This document shows, one piece after another, positions 34,449-44,176 of a stretch of DNA of 64,000 nucleotides; position 1 is the stretch's first letter; the number at the start of each line of letters is the position of its first letter. Under the pieces are notes generated by a model, which ran no database searches, was not told the DNA's origin, and saw only the letters and a program-made list of their open reading frames with translations. Origin of the DNA: Clostridiales bacterium UBA7285 (lineage in GTDB: Bacteria; Bacillota; Clostridia; Peptostreptococcales; Anaerovoracaceae); contig DKRJ01000013.1 of NCBI GenBank assembly GCA_002472145.1, positions 122,198-186,197 on the forward strand. The letters run 5' to 3'. Made by a program: the position numbers and the translations under genes.

Positions 34449-36206
34449 CTACATCCCTTTCGCCTTTAGTTTCATGATCTCGGCCCGGAGTTCGGAAAGC
34501 TTCCGAAGCTGCGCCTGCAGTTCCTTCTGGCCGATCTCGGCCGAATCCGCCATCTCGATAGACGCCATGATCTCCTTCTGCTCTCTTTCGAGTGAAGCGA
34601 TGGCCGCCCTGTTGACGCATTCGGCAAAAATTTTCTCCCCGTCTCCCGTCGCCGGAACGTTCCTGAGAACGTCATCCAGACAGTCGCGCTCGTCTCCGTC
34701 GAGCGAATCGAGGACCCTGCTTACGTCGAGAGTGCCGTTAGCCGCAATGTCGCCGCGAAGAGCGCCAAAGACCGATTTTCCGATTCCGGTCGTAAAAATG
34801 TTTTTCTCGCCTGCTGCGCGTTCGGCAAACGAATCTTCTCTCGTTATAAGCCGCAATATTTCTTTTTCTATCTCCGTCAGTGTCTCTTTCTCTCTCCGTG
34901 AACCTGCGCCCGCGTTCTGAGGGCGGCCTGAAGCCTGTTTCCCCTCGTTTCCATACAGTTCACTTCTCAGCGCCAACTCGGAGACGTCCAGATCTGACGA
35001 TATCTTACGCACGTAAACGTCCGCCTCTACAGGATCGAGTGTCTTGAGATAAGAAGTTATCTCCTTCAGGCATCCGATTTTCCCCTCGGTGGACTCGGTG
35101 TCATATCCGCTTTTGATGCGTTTTATCTTATATTCGACGCCCGGCACCGCTTTTTTTACAAGTTCCAGATAGGCGTCTCTTCCTTCTTTCTTTATGAACT
35201 CGTCCGGGTCTTTGCCGTCCGTCACGTTCATGACCCTCACGTCGAGTCCGCAGCCTTTAAGCACATCCGTTCCGCGTAGAGCGGCTTTGATGCCCGCGTC
35301 GTCCGAGTCATAAGAAAGAATGACCTTCTTCGTGTAACGGCTGATCAGTCTTGCCTGATTCTCAGTCAGCGCCGTGCCGAGGGAAGCGCATACGTTGCGC
35401 ACTCCGCCCTGGTAAAGGCCTATAACATCCATATACCCCTCGACGAGGATAATGAACCGTTCGCGGGATACGTAAGATTTCGACAGATTCAGTCCGAAGA
35501 GGTTGTTCTTTTTGCGGAAGATCGCGCTCTCCGGAGAGTTGAGATATTTAGGGTTGTCGTCCGGCGCTACGGCTCTTCCGCCGAAGCCGATCACATTTCC
35601 CGACGCGCTGAAGATCGGGAACATCACGCGGTTCCTGAAGGCGTCGTAATACTTTCCGCCGCTCTCATGGACGAGACCTACCTTAACAAGCTTATCTTCG
35701 GGAATGCCGCGTTTTTTCATGTACCGGTACAGGCTGTCCCACTCGGGGTCGGCGTAGCCGAGTCCGAAGCACTTTATCGTGTCGTCGGATAGTCCGCGCC
35801 CTTTCAGGTATTCGTATCCACTGTTCTTCGCGCCGGTAAGCGCCTTATAGAAAAACACAGCCGCTATTTTATTTATTTTATAGTATTCGGACAGGTTCTC
35901 GCCGCTCCCGCGCGTCTGCTCCAGCTCCACGCCGTAGTCGCGCGCCAGCATCTCGACCGCTCCGTTGAAATCGAGGTTATAGTATTTCTGGACGAAAGTT
36001 ATGACGTCGCCCTTTGCGTCGCAGCCGAAGCAGTGGAAAAACTGCCTGTCCTCGGACACGACAAAGGAAGCCGTCTTCTCGTGGTGGAACGGGCACAGTC
36101 CCTTATAACTGTTCCCCGCTTTTTTCAGCGGCACGACCCGTGAAATGACGTCGACTATGTTCACCGTCGCTTTTAAGTTGTCGATAGATTGCGATGTGTA
36201 GGCCAT
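34449..36206 (-). CDS. dnaG: DNA primase
   Basis: Synthesises RNA primers at the replication fork. The 585 residues have an N-terminal zinc finger (C38, H41, C59, C62), a primase catalytic core with TOPRIM motifs (ILVEGYMDVIGL and SYDSDDAG), and a C-terminal helicase-binding region. All catalytic acidic residues appear present. It starts six bases after dgt and ends just before rpoD. Confidence 0.97.
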   Translation of the reverse strand: MAYTSQSIDNLKATVNIVDVISRVVPLKKAGNSYKGLCPFHHEKTASFVVSEDRQFFHCFGCDAKGDVITFVQKYYNLDFNGAVEMLARDYGVELEQTRGSGENLSEYYKINKIAAVFFYKALTGAKNSGYEYLKGRGLSDDTIKCFGLGYADPEWDSLYRYMKKRGIPEDKLVKVGLVHESGGKYYDAFRNRVMFPIFSASGNVIGFGGRAVAPDDNPKYLNSPESAIFRKKNNLFGLNLSKSYVSRERFIILVEGYMDVIGLYQGGVRNVCASLGTALTENQARLISRYTKKVILSYDSDDAGIKAALRGTDVLKGCGLDVRVMNVTDGKDPDEFIKKEGRDAYLELVKKAVPGVEYKIKRIKSGYDTESTEGKIGCLKEITSYLKTLDPVEADVYVRKISSDLDVSELALRSELYGNEGKQASGRPQNAGAGSRREKETLTEIEKEILRLITREDSFAERAAGEKNIFTTGIGKSVFGALRGDIAANGTLDVSRVLDSLDGDERDCLDDVLRNVPATGDGEKIFAECVNRAAIASLEREQKEIMASIEMADSAEIGQKELQAQLRKLSELRAEIMKLKAKGM

Positions 36207-36212
36207 GCTGCT

Positions 36213-37220
36213 TCAGCCGAAAATCCTCTCGTAGGTTTTGTCCGCGTATCTGTCCGTCATTCCCGCGATATAGTCCTTTACCGCTTCCCTGACGCCGTCC
36301 TGCCTGATGAGTTCTGCGTCCGTCTCGGCGATCTCGTCCGGGTGGTCGAGGAAGTATCCATACAGTGATCTGATGACCGTGTCGACCTTTTTCAGGTCGG
36401 CTTCCTTCTTCACGAGCGGGCTGTTATATACGCGCTCGAACATGAACTCGCGGAGTTCGTTCATGCGCTCCATATATTCCGGTTCCATGGAGATCGTGTC
36501 TTTCCCGTCGCTGTACCTGACGGCGTTCATCACCATGCTGCCTATGCGCTGGCTGTGCGTGCCGCCGAACAAAGCAATAGGCCCTGCTGGCAGGTCGTCC
36601 TCGGTTATCACGCCGCTCCTTATAGCGTCATCAATGTCGTGATTGATGTACGCGATCCTGTCGGAGAGCCTGACCACCTGTCCCTCGAGTGTTGAAGGAG
36701 ATCCCTTTCCCGAATGGTTCAGGATCCCGTCCCTGACCTCATACGTCAGGTTCATGCCCCTGATGCCCGGCCTGGACGGCGAACTTTCGAGGCAGTCCAC
36801 GACGCGCAGGCTTTGTTCGTTGTGCCTGAATCCGCCCTCGTGGATCTCGTTCAGGATGTATTCGCCGTTGTGACCATAAGGAGTATGGCCCAGGTCGTGC
36901 CCGAGAGCGATCGCCTCGGTCAGATCTTCGTTCAGCATCAGCGCGCGTGAAATAGTCCGCGCGATCTGGCTCACCTCGAGCGTATGCGTCAGCCTCGTCC
37001 TGTAATGGTCCTTCTCTGATCCGAGGAATACCTGCGTTTTATGCATCAGGCGCCTGAACGATTTGGAATGGATGATCCTGTCCCTGTCGCGCATGAAATC
37101 CGTCCTGACGGGGTCTTTATCCTCGCGGACTGCGCGTCCTTTCGTCTCGGCCGCTTTCGCGGCGCGTTCCGAGAGCGTCTCGTATTCTCTTTTTTCCAAA
37201 TCTTCTCTGAGCAGGATCAT
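36213..37220 (-). CDS. dgt: Deoxyguanosinetriphosphate triphosphohydrolase-like protein
   Basis: HD-family dNTP triphosphohydrolase (Dgt, SAMHD1-related) that removes triphosphate from dGTP or other dNTPs. The 335-residue protein has the RIIHSKSFRRLMHKTQVF start motif, histidine in HTLEVSQIAR, the HD pair in ALGHDLGHTPYGH, and the later SDRIAYINHDIDD aspartate. It sits between dut and dnaG, so two enzymes that trim the dNTP pool are adjacent to primase. Confidence 0.93.
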   Translation of the reverse strand: MILLREDLEKREYETLSERAAKAAETKGRAVREDKDPVRTDFMRDRDRIIHSKSFRRLMHKTQVFLGSEKDHYRTRLTHTLEVSQIARTISRALMLNEDLTEAIALGHDLGHTPYGHNGEYILNEIHEGGFRHNEQSLRVVDCLESSPSRPGIRGMNLTYEVRDGILNHSGKGSPSTLEGQVVRLSDRIAYINHDIDDAIRSGVITEDDLPAGPIALFGGTHSQRIGSMVMNAVRYSDGKDTISMEPEYMERMNELREFMFERVYNSPLVKKEADLKKVDTVIRSLYGYFLDHPDEIAETDAELIRQDGVREAVKDYIAGMTDRYADKTYERIFG

Positions 37221-37231
37221 ACGCCAAATCC

Positions 37232-37663
37232 CTATCTGCCGGTGCTTCCGAAGCCACCGGCCCCGCGCTCCGTCTCCGAAAGCTCATCGACGACGTCGAA
37301 GCCCACGCGTTCGAATTTGTTTATTATCACCTGGGCTATCCGGTCTCCGTCGCGGAACGTGTAGTCTTCGCCGCTCCAGTTGATCATCGGAACGCGAAGT
37401 TCGCCGCGGTAGTCGGGATCGATCGTGCCTATGCCGTTAGTCATTCCTATGCCGTGCTTTATCGAAAGCCCGGAGCGCGACCTGACCTGGGCCTCGTAGC
37501 CGTCCGGGAGTTCGATGTACGTTCCCGTCGGTATGAGCGCTCTTTCGCCTGCCTTCAGGACAAAGTCTCCGTCCGGCAGATAAGCCGTCAGGTCGAATCC
37601 GGCCGACTGCGCCGTTTCATATGCCGGCACCCTGCCGCTCTTTGTTACTATCTTGATATCCAT
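37232..37663 (-). CDS. dut: dUTP diphosphatase
   Basis: Trimeric dUTPase producing dUMP and keeping uracil out of DNA. All five motifs are present in 143 residues: AGFDLTA, RSRSGLS, GTIDPDYRGEL, GDRIAQVII and the C-terminal ERGAGGFGSTG P-loop-like arm. The ATG at 37663 overlaps the M16 peptidase stop codon (TGATG), which decides the start over a longer frame. Confidence 0.97.
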   Translation of the reverse strand: MDIKIVTKSGRVPAYETAQSAGFDLTAYLPDGDFVLKAGERALIPTGTYIELPDGYEAQVRSRSGLSIKHGIGMTNGIGTIDPDYRGELRVPMINWSGEDYTFRDGDRIAQVIINKFERVGFDVVDELSETERGAGGFGSTGR

Positions 37664-38913
37664 CAGTTTCTCATCATGCCTTTCAGGTCGATTTTTCTGT
37701 CGGATACGACGGCGCCGGAATAAGTGTCGGGATCGCAAATCAGATCCTTTACTTCGTTGACCTCGTCGAGCGTCACCTTATCGTATCCCTCGATCACGGA
37801 TTCCGTATCGTAAGCGCGCCCGAGAAGGAGCAGGTTCTTACCGTTCTTGAACATCCTGGACAGTGAATTCTCCTGAGCGAAGATATACGCCGAGCGTATC
37901 TGCGCGCGCGATGACTCGAGTTCGTCCGCGGTGATGCCTTCCCTGCCGAGTTTGATGAGTTCCTCCCTGATCGCGTCGACCGCCTTGTGCACCTTGTCAT
38001 GGGCGACACCCGCGTAGATGGCGACGAAGCCGTCGTCGCTGTATGACGCGGCCAGAGAGTAGACGGTGTAAGCCAGGCCCTTCTGCTCCCTGATGCTCTG
38101 GAAGAGCCTGGAGCTCATGCTCTCGCCGAGAGCGTTGTTCAGTATCGTTAGAGGAAAATACCTCTCGTCTGTCAGCGATACGCCCTTTGTCGCAAGGCAT
38201 ATGTGCGTCTGCTCTATGTCTTTCCTGATCGAGGTGAAACCGGGCTCCGCTTCTCCGTGCTTCCTCTCCGGGGCGACTCTCGTCTTCTTCATGTCGGCGA
38301 GGCGCTCCTCGAAGAAATTGCATACCTCTATTTCGCTGAATTTACCGGCGACTGAGATAACGACCGAGTCAGCCGTGTACATATCCGAAACGAACCTGCG
38401 CATAACGGGCCTGGAGACCCTCGAAAGGCTTGTCGGCGTTCCCGTTATGGAATTTCCCAGACTGCTCTCCCTGAAAAGTATCGACTCCGCTCTGTCGAGG
38501 GCAAGTTCGTCCGGCGAGTCGAGCGTCATCTTTATCTCCTCCCGGATGACGTTCCTCTCCTTCGTCATCTCGCGGGATGGAAAGACTGATGAGGTGACCA
38601 TATCCGTCAGGACGTCGGCCGCCTCGCGGAATTTATCGGCTGTCGATTTGATATAGTAGCACGTGGCTTCTTTGCCGGTCATGGCGTTTATCTGGCCGCC
38701 GATCTTATCCACGTCTCTCACGATCTCGAGCGCAGATCTGTTCTCTGTGCCCTTGAACATCATGTGCTCAGTAAAATGTGAAATCCCGGAGTATTCAGGG
38801 TCTTCGCAGGCGGAGCCGCAGGCGACCCAGATGCCGATCGATACGGATTCCACCGTCGGTATCTTCTCCATAACAAGCCTGGCTCCACATCTCAGATGTC
38901 TGGTGCTGATCAA
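37663..38913 (-). CDS. M16 family zinc peptidase (processing-peptidase-like)
   Basis: A 416-residue M16B peptidase related to YmxG and mitochondrial processing peptidase. The inverted zinc motif HFTEH is at H46, E49, H50, with the downstream glutamate in REEIKMTLDSP. The C-terminal inactive half has the usual LAYTVYSLAASYSDDG region. It starts with TTG in a TTGA overlap with the preceding MBL gene, and AGAAGAG lies upstream. The substrate is unknown. In Bacillus a relative sits near dut, as here. Confidence 0.92.
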   Translation of the reverse strand: MISTRHLRCGARLVMEKIPTVESVSIGIWVACGSACEDPEYSGISHFTEHMMFKGTENRSALEIVRDVDKIGGQINAMTGKEATCYYIKSTADKFREAADVLTDMVTSSVFPSREMTKERNVIREEIKMTLDSPDELALDRAESILFRESSLGNSITGTPTSLSRVSRPVMRRFVSDMYTADSVVISVAGKFSEIEVCNFFEERLADMKKTRVAPERKHGEAEPGFTSIRKDIEQTHICLATKGVSLTDERYFPLTILNNALGESMSSRLFQSIREQKGLAYTVYSLAASYSDDGFVAIYAGVAHDKVHKAVDAIREELIKLGREGITADELESSRAQIRSAYIFAQENSLSRMFKNGKNLLLLGRAYDTESVIEGYDKVTLDEVNEVKDLICDPDTYSGAVVSDRKIDLKGMMRN

Positions 38914-39893
38914 TTCGTCTCTTCTTTCTCTGGTCTTTGCTTTGATTTATCTTTTCTAAATGTGTCTATGACGTTGCCTATTATATAGCGCGCGTTCAGC
39001 GCGTAGGCGGGATAAGGCTGCGATATGGCCCTCATCTCGTTCCACGTAGACGCTTTATAGTCTTCAAATATCTCGTCGTATGAGCATCCTGCGTCATAGA
39101 GTTCGAGGATCCTGTCCTTCTGAGCCTCTGCCGTCCGTATATACAGATCGAAGTACTCGTCGTCATACTCCTCCGGGATGACTCCGTAGTGGCTGACGAT
39201 CAGCGTTTCGGCGCCGGCCGCCCGGCATTTTTCCGCGGACTCGATCGACTGCGGATAACTCTTTAGTATCGACGTGTCGATCAGGCCAGGCGCTTCGAGC
39301 ACCCCCACGCTCTCCGACAAAAAGAAAACGTCGTCCGGCATGAGCCTGTATGAAAGGCAGCAGTCGGTATGCCCCGGTGTCGCGTAAACTATTATCTTTT
39401 TATTCCCTATGCGTATCTCGTCACCGTCAGAGGCCACGATATCGGTCCTTAAGCCCCCGGCCGTTATCTCATCGGGCATGGTGTCGGAGAGTCCGTCCCG
39501 GAAATACAGTTCTGCCGCCTTTTTCCCGAGATCCTCTATCGTAGTCTTCGCTCCCTCGCTTTTAAATACGCTGAGCGATTTTGCCGAGCCGACGGTCTTT
39601 GCCTCCGGCCACCGCTTCAGGATATACGGGAGCGCGCCGATATGGTCATAGTGGGTATGCGACATCAAAACATAGTCCAGCGTATCCTTACCGGTCTCTG
39701 AGAGAACGCGCTCTATGTTTTTGATCGTCCCGGCGGCGCAGTACGCCATGCCCGTGTCGTAAAGAGCGATCTGGCTGCCGCAGTCTATCAGATATGTCTC
39801 ACCGACGTATCCCGACGTGACCCTTGTAATGCCGCCTGGCAGGTCGAACCTGTCAAAGCCATTGAAATTCTTGAATGTGTTATCTTTTACCAT
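38910..39893 (-). CDS. MBL-fold hydrolase with C-terminal helical domain
   Basis: A 327-residue metallo-beta-lactamase fold protein. Metal ligands are in SHTHYDHIGA (H79, H81, D83, H84), with a further histidine in TPGHTDCC and another in VSHYG. It is longer than a plain hydrolase, with about 80 extra C-terminal residues predicted as helices. The ATG at 39893 follows a TTG; neither start has a convincing ribosome binding site. The substrate is not deducible. Confidence 0.85.
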   Translation of the reverse strand: MVKDNTFKNFNGFDRFDLPGGITRVTSGYVGETYLIDCGSQIALYDTGMAYCAAGTIKNIERVLSETGKDTLDYVLMSHTHYDHIGALPYILKRWPEAKTVGSAKSLSVFKSEGAKTTIEDLGKKAAELYFRDGLSDTMPDEITAGGLRTDIVASDGDEIRIGNKKIIVYATPGHTDCCLSYRLMPDDVFFLSESVGVLEAPGLIDTSILKSYPQSIESAEKCRAAGAETLIVSHYGVIPEEYDDEYFDLYIRTAEAQKDRILELYDAGCSYDEIFEDYKASTWNEMRAISQPYPAYALNARYIIGNVIDTFRKDKSKQRPEKEETN

Positions 39894-39905
39894 CAATATC
39901 GGTGA

Positions 39906-40628
39906 TCAGTTTTCTTCAGTGCCAGTGCCGCCGCTGCCGTCTCCGACGCTGTCGTCGTCCCGGCTCTCCCCGCGGATGTCATCGGCTGTCTCGATCAGGA
40001 AGCCGCCCTCAAAATCCGCCGGGGCTGCGTCTCCGCCTGACGTGATGTCTATTCCGTGTATCTTCTGACCCGCCGGTGCGGCGTCATCGCTTTGTTCGTC
40101 CTCCGTGCCGGTCATCTCTCCTACGTTCACTACATATTCGTCGATCGGGAAATCGTCGGTGATGAAGAATTCGAAGTCCAGATCTCTTCCGTCGACGCGT
40201 GACGCCCTGTATTCGTACAGCGCGTCTCTGACTGACATCATCACGTCTTTTCCGCTCTCGTTGTCGATCGATTCGGCAAGGTCCGGCTTCATGAACCATC
40301 TGCGGAACTTCACGATGTCGGAAGCCATCTTTTCCGGGACCGAATCGTCAGACGAAAACGACGCGGCCAGGGAAACGAAGTTCTTATGCGCCGCCTCAAG
40401 CGCGTTATATACGTCGATGCCGTTTTCCGGGACGTTCTCGGTCAGATCGTAGAAATAGCTGTCCGCGAGTTCCGAAAACACCTTCATGTCGACTTCGGCC
40501 AGAACGCTGCGCACCGTGTCGGAGTCGAAGTCCCCGTCGCTCTCCATCAGTGCCGTAAAGTTCTCGAAATATGTAAAATCCGCTCCGGTCTCTATATCGA
40601 GCAGTTCTCTCAGTTCTTCTGTCTTCAT
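39906..40628 (-). CDS. Acidic hypothetical protein
   Basis: I do not recognise this 240-residue protein. The first 170 or so residues look like a mixed helical domain with many aromatic and acidic residues (FTYFENFTALMESDGDF, DFEFFITDDFPIDEYVVNVG). The last 60 are Asp/Glu/Gly-rich low complexity, probably disordered. There is no signal peptide or membrane segment. It lies between murI (44 bases) and the MBL gene (12 bases) on the same strand, suggesting co-transcription. The ribosome binding site is weak. Confidence 0.75.
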   Translation of the reverse strand: MKTEELRELLDIETGADFTYFENFTALMESDGDFDSDTVRSVLAEVDMKVFSELADSYFYDLTENVPENGIDVYNALEAAHKNFVSLAASFSSDDSVPEKMASDIVKFRRWFMKPDLAESIDNESGKDVMMSVRDALYEYRASRVDGRDLDFEFFITDDFPIDEYVVNVGEMTGTEDEQSDDAAPAGQKIHGIDITSGGDAAPADFEGGFLIETADDIRGESRDDDSVGDGSGGTGTEEN

Positions 40629-40672
40629 TTCAGTTTATCCGTCAAAAATCAGACGCGGCGCCGCGGTCTGCT

Positions 40673-41485
40673 TCAGATGTCGAGGTTCTTGAACCTTATG
40701 TTCAATTCCTCGCTGTCTTTTCCCAGTATCCTCGAGATCATATTAACGAAGTTTTCAGAAAGGTCGCTCGCATAGAACGTGCTCTCGCGTCCCGGCTCTT
40801 CCGCCAGCATTCCGCGGCTCTCCAGTTCCATCCTGACCGCGGTAGCCACTTCCTCGGACGAACTGAACATGCGGACTCCGGGATACAGCCTTGCGATGTT
40901 GTCCGCTATCAGCGGGTAGTGAGTGCATCCCAGGACGAGAGTGTTGATGGAATTCTCCCTCATGAAGTCGTCGAGATAGTACCTGATCGTCAGGTCCATG
41001 ATCTCGTTATTGATTATACCCTCCTCGATGAGCGGGACAATCGCCGGACACGCTATCTGATGGACGTTCAGGCTGCCGTTGAGCGAAAGTATCTTATCCA
41101 CGTACGCCCTGGAGTTCACCGTGGCCTTTGTCGCCATGATGCCTATCCTGTCGGAACCTGTCGTGTCTCTGACGACCTGTCTGGCGGTGGGCCCTATGCA
41201 CCCGACGACCGGGATATCCGGGAACGCGTCCCTAAGCGTGTCGAGCGCAGTGGAGCTGACTGTATTGCAGGCGCAGACTATCATCTTGACGCCGTTGTTC
41301 ACCAGAAAATCCCCTACCTGGAGAGAGAACTGCCTGATCGTCTCGGGCGATTTGGACCCGTAGGGAGTCCTGGCCGTGTCGCCGTAAAAAATGATGCTCT
41401 CTTTCGGAAGCATCCTTATTATGTGCGGGATGCACGTCACCCCGCCCACACCCGAGTCAAAAAAGCCTATAGGGCGCTCGTCCAT
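40673..41485 (-). CDS. murI: Glutamate racemase
   Basis: Makes D-glutamate for peptidoglycan; 270 residues. The two catalytic cysteines are in VCACNTVSS and LGCTHYPL, and the N-terminal FFDSGVGG aspartate motif and the YGDTARTPYG segment are present. It is read divergently from pepF across a 65-base gap that contains AT-rich -10-like sequences for both directions. Confidence 0.97.
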   Translation of the reverse strand: MDERPIGFFDSGVGGVTCIPHIIRMLPKESIIFYGDTARTPYGSKSPETIRQFSLQVGDFLVNNGVKMIVCACNTVSSTALDTLRDAFPDIPVVGCIGPTARQVVRDTTGSDRIGIMATKATVNSRAYVDKILSLNGSLNVHQIACPAIVPLIEEGIINNEIMDLTIRYYLDDFMRENSINTLVLGCTHYPLIADNIARLYPGVRMFSSSEEVATAVRMELESRGMLAEEPGRESTFYASDLSENFVNMISRILGKDSEELNIRFKNLDI

Positions 41486-41550
41486 TGTGTAAAATCCTCT
41501 CTGATTATGATATACTTGTATCGCATTATTATACTACAACGGAGGTACGT

Positions 41551-43365
41551 ATGACTAATAAAAAGACAAAAACAAGAGCCGAAATCGACTCTGAATACAA
41601 ATGGAGTCTGGAAACGATGTACGCCACGGACGACGACTGGGAAAAGGATCTGGTCAAGGTCGGCGAACTGACTGAAAAAGCCGCCTCGTTCCAAGGCAGG
41701 CTGACCGAGAGCGCCGATACACTCCTCGCCGCGCTCAAGGCTTTCGACGCTGTCGGAATGACAGTCGAAAACGTCATCGTCTATGCTTCCATGCGCCACG
41801 ACGAGGACACCACCGTCACAAAGTACCAGGAAATGTACGGCCGCGCCGTAACAGCGTACACGCAAGCGATGGCACGTCTCAGCTTTGCCACCCCGGAACT
41901 GACCTCGGCACCGGAAAGCAGGATCCGCGAGTTCCTTGCGTCGGATCCGGAACTCGGAACATACGCATTCTACCTCGAGAAAATAATGAGACACAAGCCG
42001 CACGTCCTGACCGCCGCCGAGGAAAAAGTCGCCGCGCAGTTCGAGGAGGTCTCCGCAGCCCCTTCCAACATCTATTCCATGCTCTGCGACGCCGACCTGA
42101 AATACGGCACGATCAAAGATGAGAACGGCGAGGACGTCGAGCTCACCGAAGGGAACTACGTAGGCTATCTGTCGAACTACGACAGGAACGTCAGGAAAGC
42201 CGCGTTCGAGCGCATGCACGGAAAGCATCACGAATTCATCAACACGATCGCTTCCGCTTACGACGCGTCCGTAAAGGCTGACGTGACAAAGGCAAGGCTC
42301 CACAACTTCGAGACGGCGAGGCAGGCTGCTTTGTTCGAGGGAAACATCCCGGAGTCGGTTTACGATAATCTCGTTGACGTAGTGCACCAGTATCTTCCTA
42401 AGATGTACGATTACGTCGGCCTCCGCAAAAAACTCCTCGGCGTTGATGAACTCCACATGTACGACGTCTACGTACCGCTCGTGAAACTGCCGGAAAAGGA
42501 AGTTCCGTTCGAACAGGCTGTCGATACGATGTATAAGGCTCTTTCCCCGCTCGGCGAAGACTACGTCTCGACCGTCAAAAAAGGCATCGCGGACAGATGG
42601 GTCGACATCTACGAGAACCAGAACAAGTGCAGCGGCGCCTACAGCAGCGGCACATACACGTCCAGCCCGTTCATTCTCATGAGCTACACGGGCAAACTGG
42701 ACGACGTACTCACGCTCGTCCATGAGATGGGCCATTCCATGCACTCACACTACACCAGGACGTCGCAGCCTTACGTCTACGGCGATTACTCCATCTTCGT
42801 CGCCGAGGTCGCTTCGACAGTCAACGAGTGCCTCACGCTCAACTACCTGCTGGACACCGAAAAAGATCCCGATATGCGTAAATACATCATCAACCGTTTC
42901 ATCGACGAATTCAAGGGGACCGTCTTCCGTCAGACGATGTTCGCCGAGTTCGAGCATAAAGCCCATCAGTGCGTAGAAGGCGGAGGTTCGCTCACCGCAG
43001 AGATGCTGTCCGAAATGTACGACGGTCTGAATACGCTCTACTTCGGCGATAATATGGCCCACGACGATTTCATCAAATACGAATGGGCGAGGATCCCTCA
43101 CTTCTACAGGGCATACTACGTATATCAGTACGCCACAGGATTTTCCGCCGCGGTCTCGATCTCGCGCAGGATACTGGACGAGGGAGCGCCGGCAGTCGCT
43201 GACTATAAGAAATTCCTCTCCTCCGGCTCGAGCATGTTCCCTGTCGACGAACTGAAGATCGCCGATGTCGATATGAGCACCAGACAGCCTGTCGTGGACG
43301 CGATGGAATACTTCGGCAGACTCATAGACGAACTAAAGGAACTTATGGCGCAGAAAGGCAATTGA
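41551..43365 (+). CDS. pepF: Oligoendopeptidase F
   Basis: Cytosolic M3 zinc metallopeptidase that cleaves peptides of roughly 7-17 residues. The 604-residue protein has the HEMGH motif at residues 391-395 and the downstream glutamate in the EVASTVNE stretch. GGAGG lies six bases before the ATG at 41551, which decides the start over an earlier in-frame ATG. A TATACT -10-like box is at 41511-41516. It heads a plus-strand operon and overlaps nadK as TGATG. Confidence 0.96.
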   Translation: MTNKKTKTRAEIDSEYKWSLETMYATDDDWEKDLVKVGELTEKAASFQGRLTESADTLLAALKAFDAVGMTVENVIVYASMRHDEDTTVTKYQEMYGRAVTAYTQAMARLSFATPELTSAPESRIREFLASDPELGTYAFYLEKIMRHKPHVLTAAEEKVAAQFEEVSAAPSNIYSMLCDADLKYGTIKDENGEDVELTEGNYVGYLSNYDRNVRKAAFERMHGKHHEFINTIASAYDASVKADVTKARLHNFETARQAALFEGNIPESVYDNLVDVVHQYLPKMYDYVGLRKKLLGVDELHMYDVYVPLVKLPEKEVPFEQAVDTMYKALSPLGEDYVSTVKKGIADRWVDIYENQNKCSGAYSSGTYTSSPFILMSYTGKLDDVLTLVHEMGHSMHSHYTRTSQPYVYGDYSIFVAEVASTVNECLTLNYLLDTEKDPDMRKYIINRFIDEFKGTVFRQTMFAEFEHKAHQCVEGGGSLTAEMLSEMYDGLNTLYFGDNMAHDDFIKYEWARIPHFYRAYYVYQYATGFSAAVSISRRILDEGAPAVADYKKFLSSGSSMFPVDELKIADVDMSTRQPVVDAMEYFGRLIDELKELMAQKGN

Positions 43366-44174
43366 TGTCAAGAAACATACTGATCTACGGAAGCGATACA
43401 GAGACTTCCGTCAAAACGGCCCGCGAGTTGAAGGAGAAGCTTAAGGCCACTGACTTCGCGATCACCGATAAACTCAACGACGAAACCGAACTGATAGTCT
43501 GCATAGGCGGAGACGGCACGTTCCTCGAGTTGATCCACGTGCTCGATTTCCCGCAGGTGCCGATAATCGGGATAAACACGGGCCATCTGGGCTTCTTTCA
43601 GGAGATACAGCCGGAAAGTCTGGACGGGTTCGTAAAGGACTACGTGGCCGGCAGATACTCACTCCAGCGCATGGAGACAGTCGAGGCGGTCGTATGCCAC
43701 GACGGGATCCGGGAAAGGTTCCTGGGGTTGAACGAGATAGTAGTCGCCAGCGCGGCGAACTACGCCTACTCCGCTCACTTTGACGTATCCATCGGCGGAA
43801 GCTTCATAGAGCGGTTCAGCGGGGACGGACTCATCATATCGACTCCTGCTGGCAGCACCGCGTATAACTACTCTCTCGGAGGCAGCATAGTAGATCCGCG
43901 CCTCAAACTCCTGCAGGCCACGCCGATCGCGCCTATGAACACGACGGCATACAGATCGTTCACGTCGAGCATCATGCTCCCGCCTGATCTGTCCCTCGGG
44001 ATCAAGCCTATGTCGTACGGATCGAAAGGCGCGATAACCATCGCCTACGACGGGTTCAGCAAGAGGTTCGATCACGCGGACAGCATCGAGGTCAAGCTCT
44101 CCGACGTCGGAATCGAGCTTCTCCGCTTCGCGTCATACGATTTCTGGTCAAAAGTGAAGAGCAAGTTCCTGTAG
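43365..44174 (+). CDS. nadK: NAD kinase
   Basis: Phosphorylates NAD to NADP. The 269-residue protein has the GGDGT motif at residues 48-52 with the catalytic aspartate D50, the NTGHLGF motif, and TPAGSTAYNYSLGG, a mild variant of the usual TPTGSTAY. The start codon overlaps the pepF stop codon. The pseudouridine synthase gene begins two bases after its stop. Confidence 0.96.
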   Translation: MSRNILIYGSDTETSVKTARELKEKLKATDFAITDKLNDETELIVCIGGDGTFLELIHVLDFPQVPIIGINTGHLGFFQEIQPESLDGFVKDYVAGRYSLQRMETVEAVVCHDGIRERFLGLNEIVVASAANYAYSAHFDVSIGGSFIERFSGDGLIISTPAGSTAYNYSLGGSIVDPRLKLLQATPIAPMNTTAYRSFTSSIMLPPDLSLGIKPMSYGSKGAITIAYDGFSKRFDHADSIEVKLSDVGIELLRFASYDFWSKVKSKFL

Positions 44175-44176
44175 AG

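Noticed and set aside
41467..42744. Open frame of 425 codons on the minus strand opposite pepF
   Set aside because: pepF is certain on the other strand; the frame runs into the murI start and has no sensible protein features.
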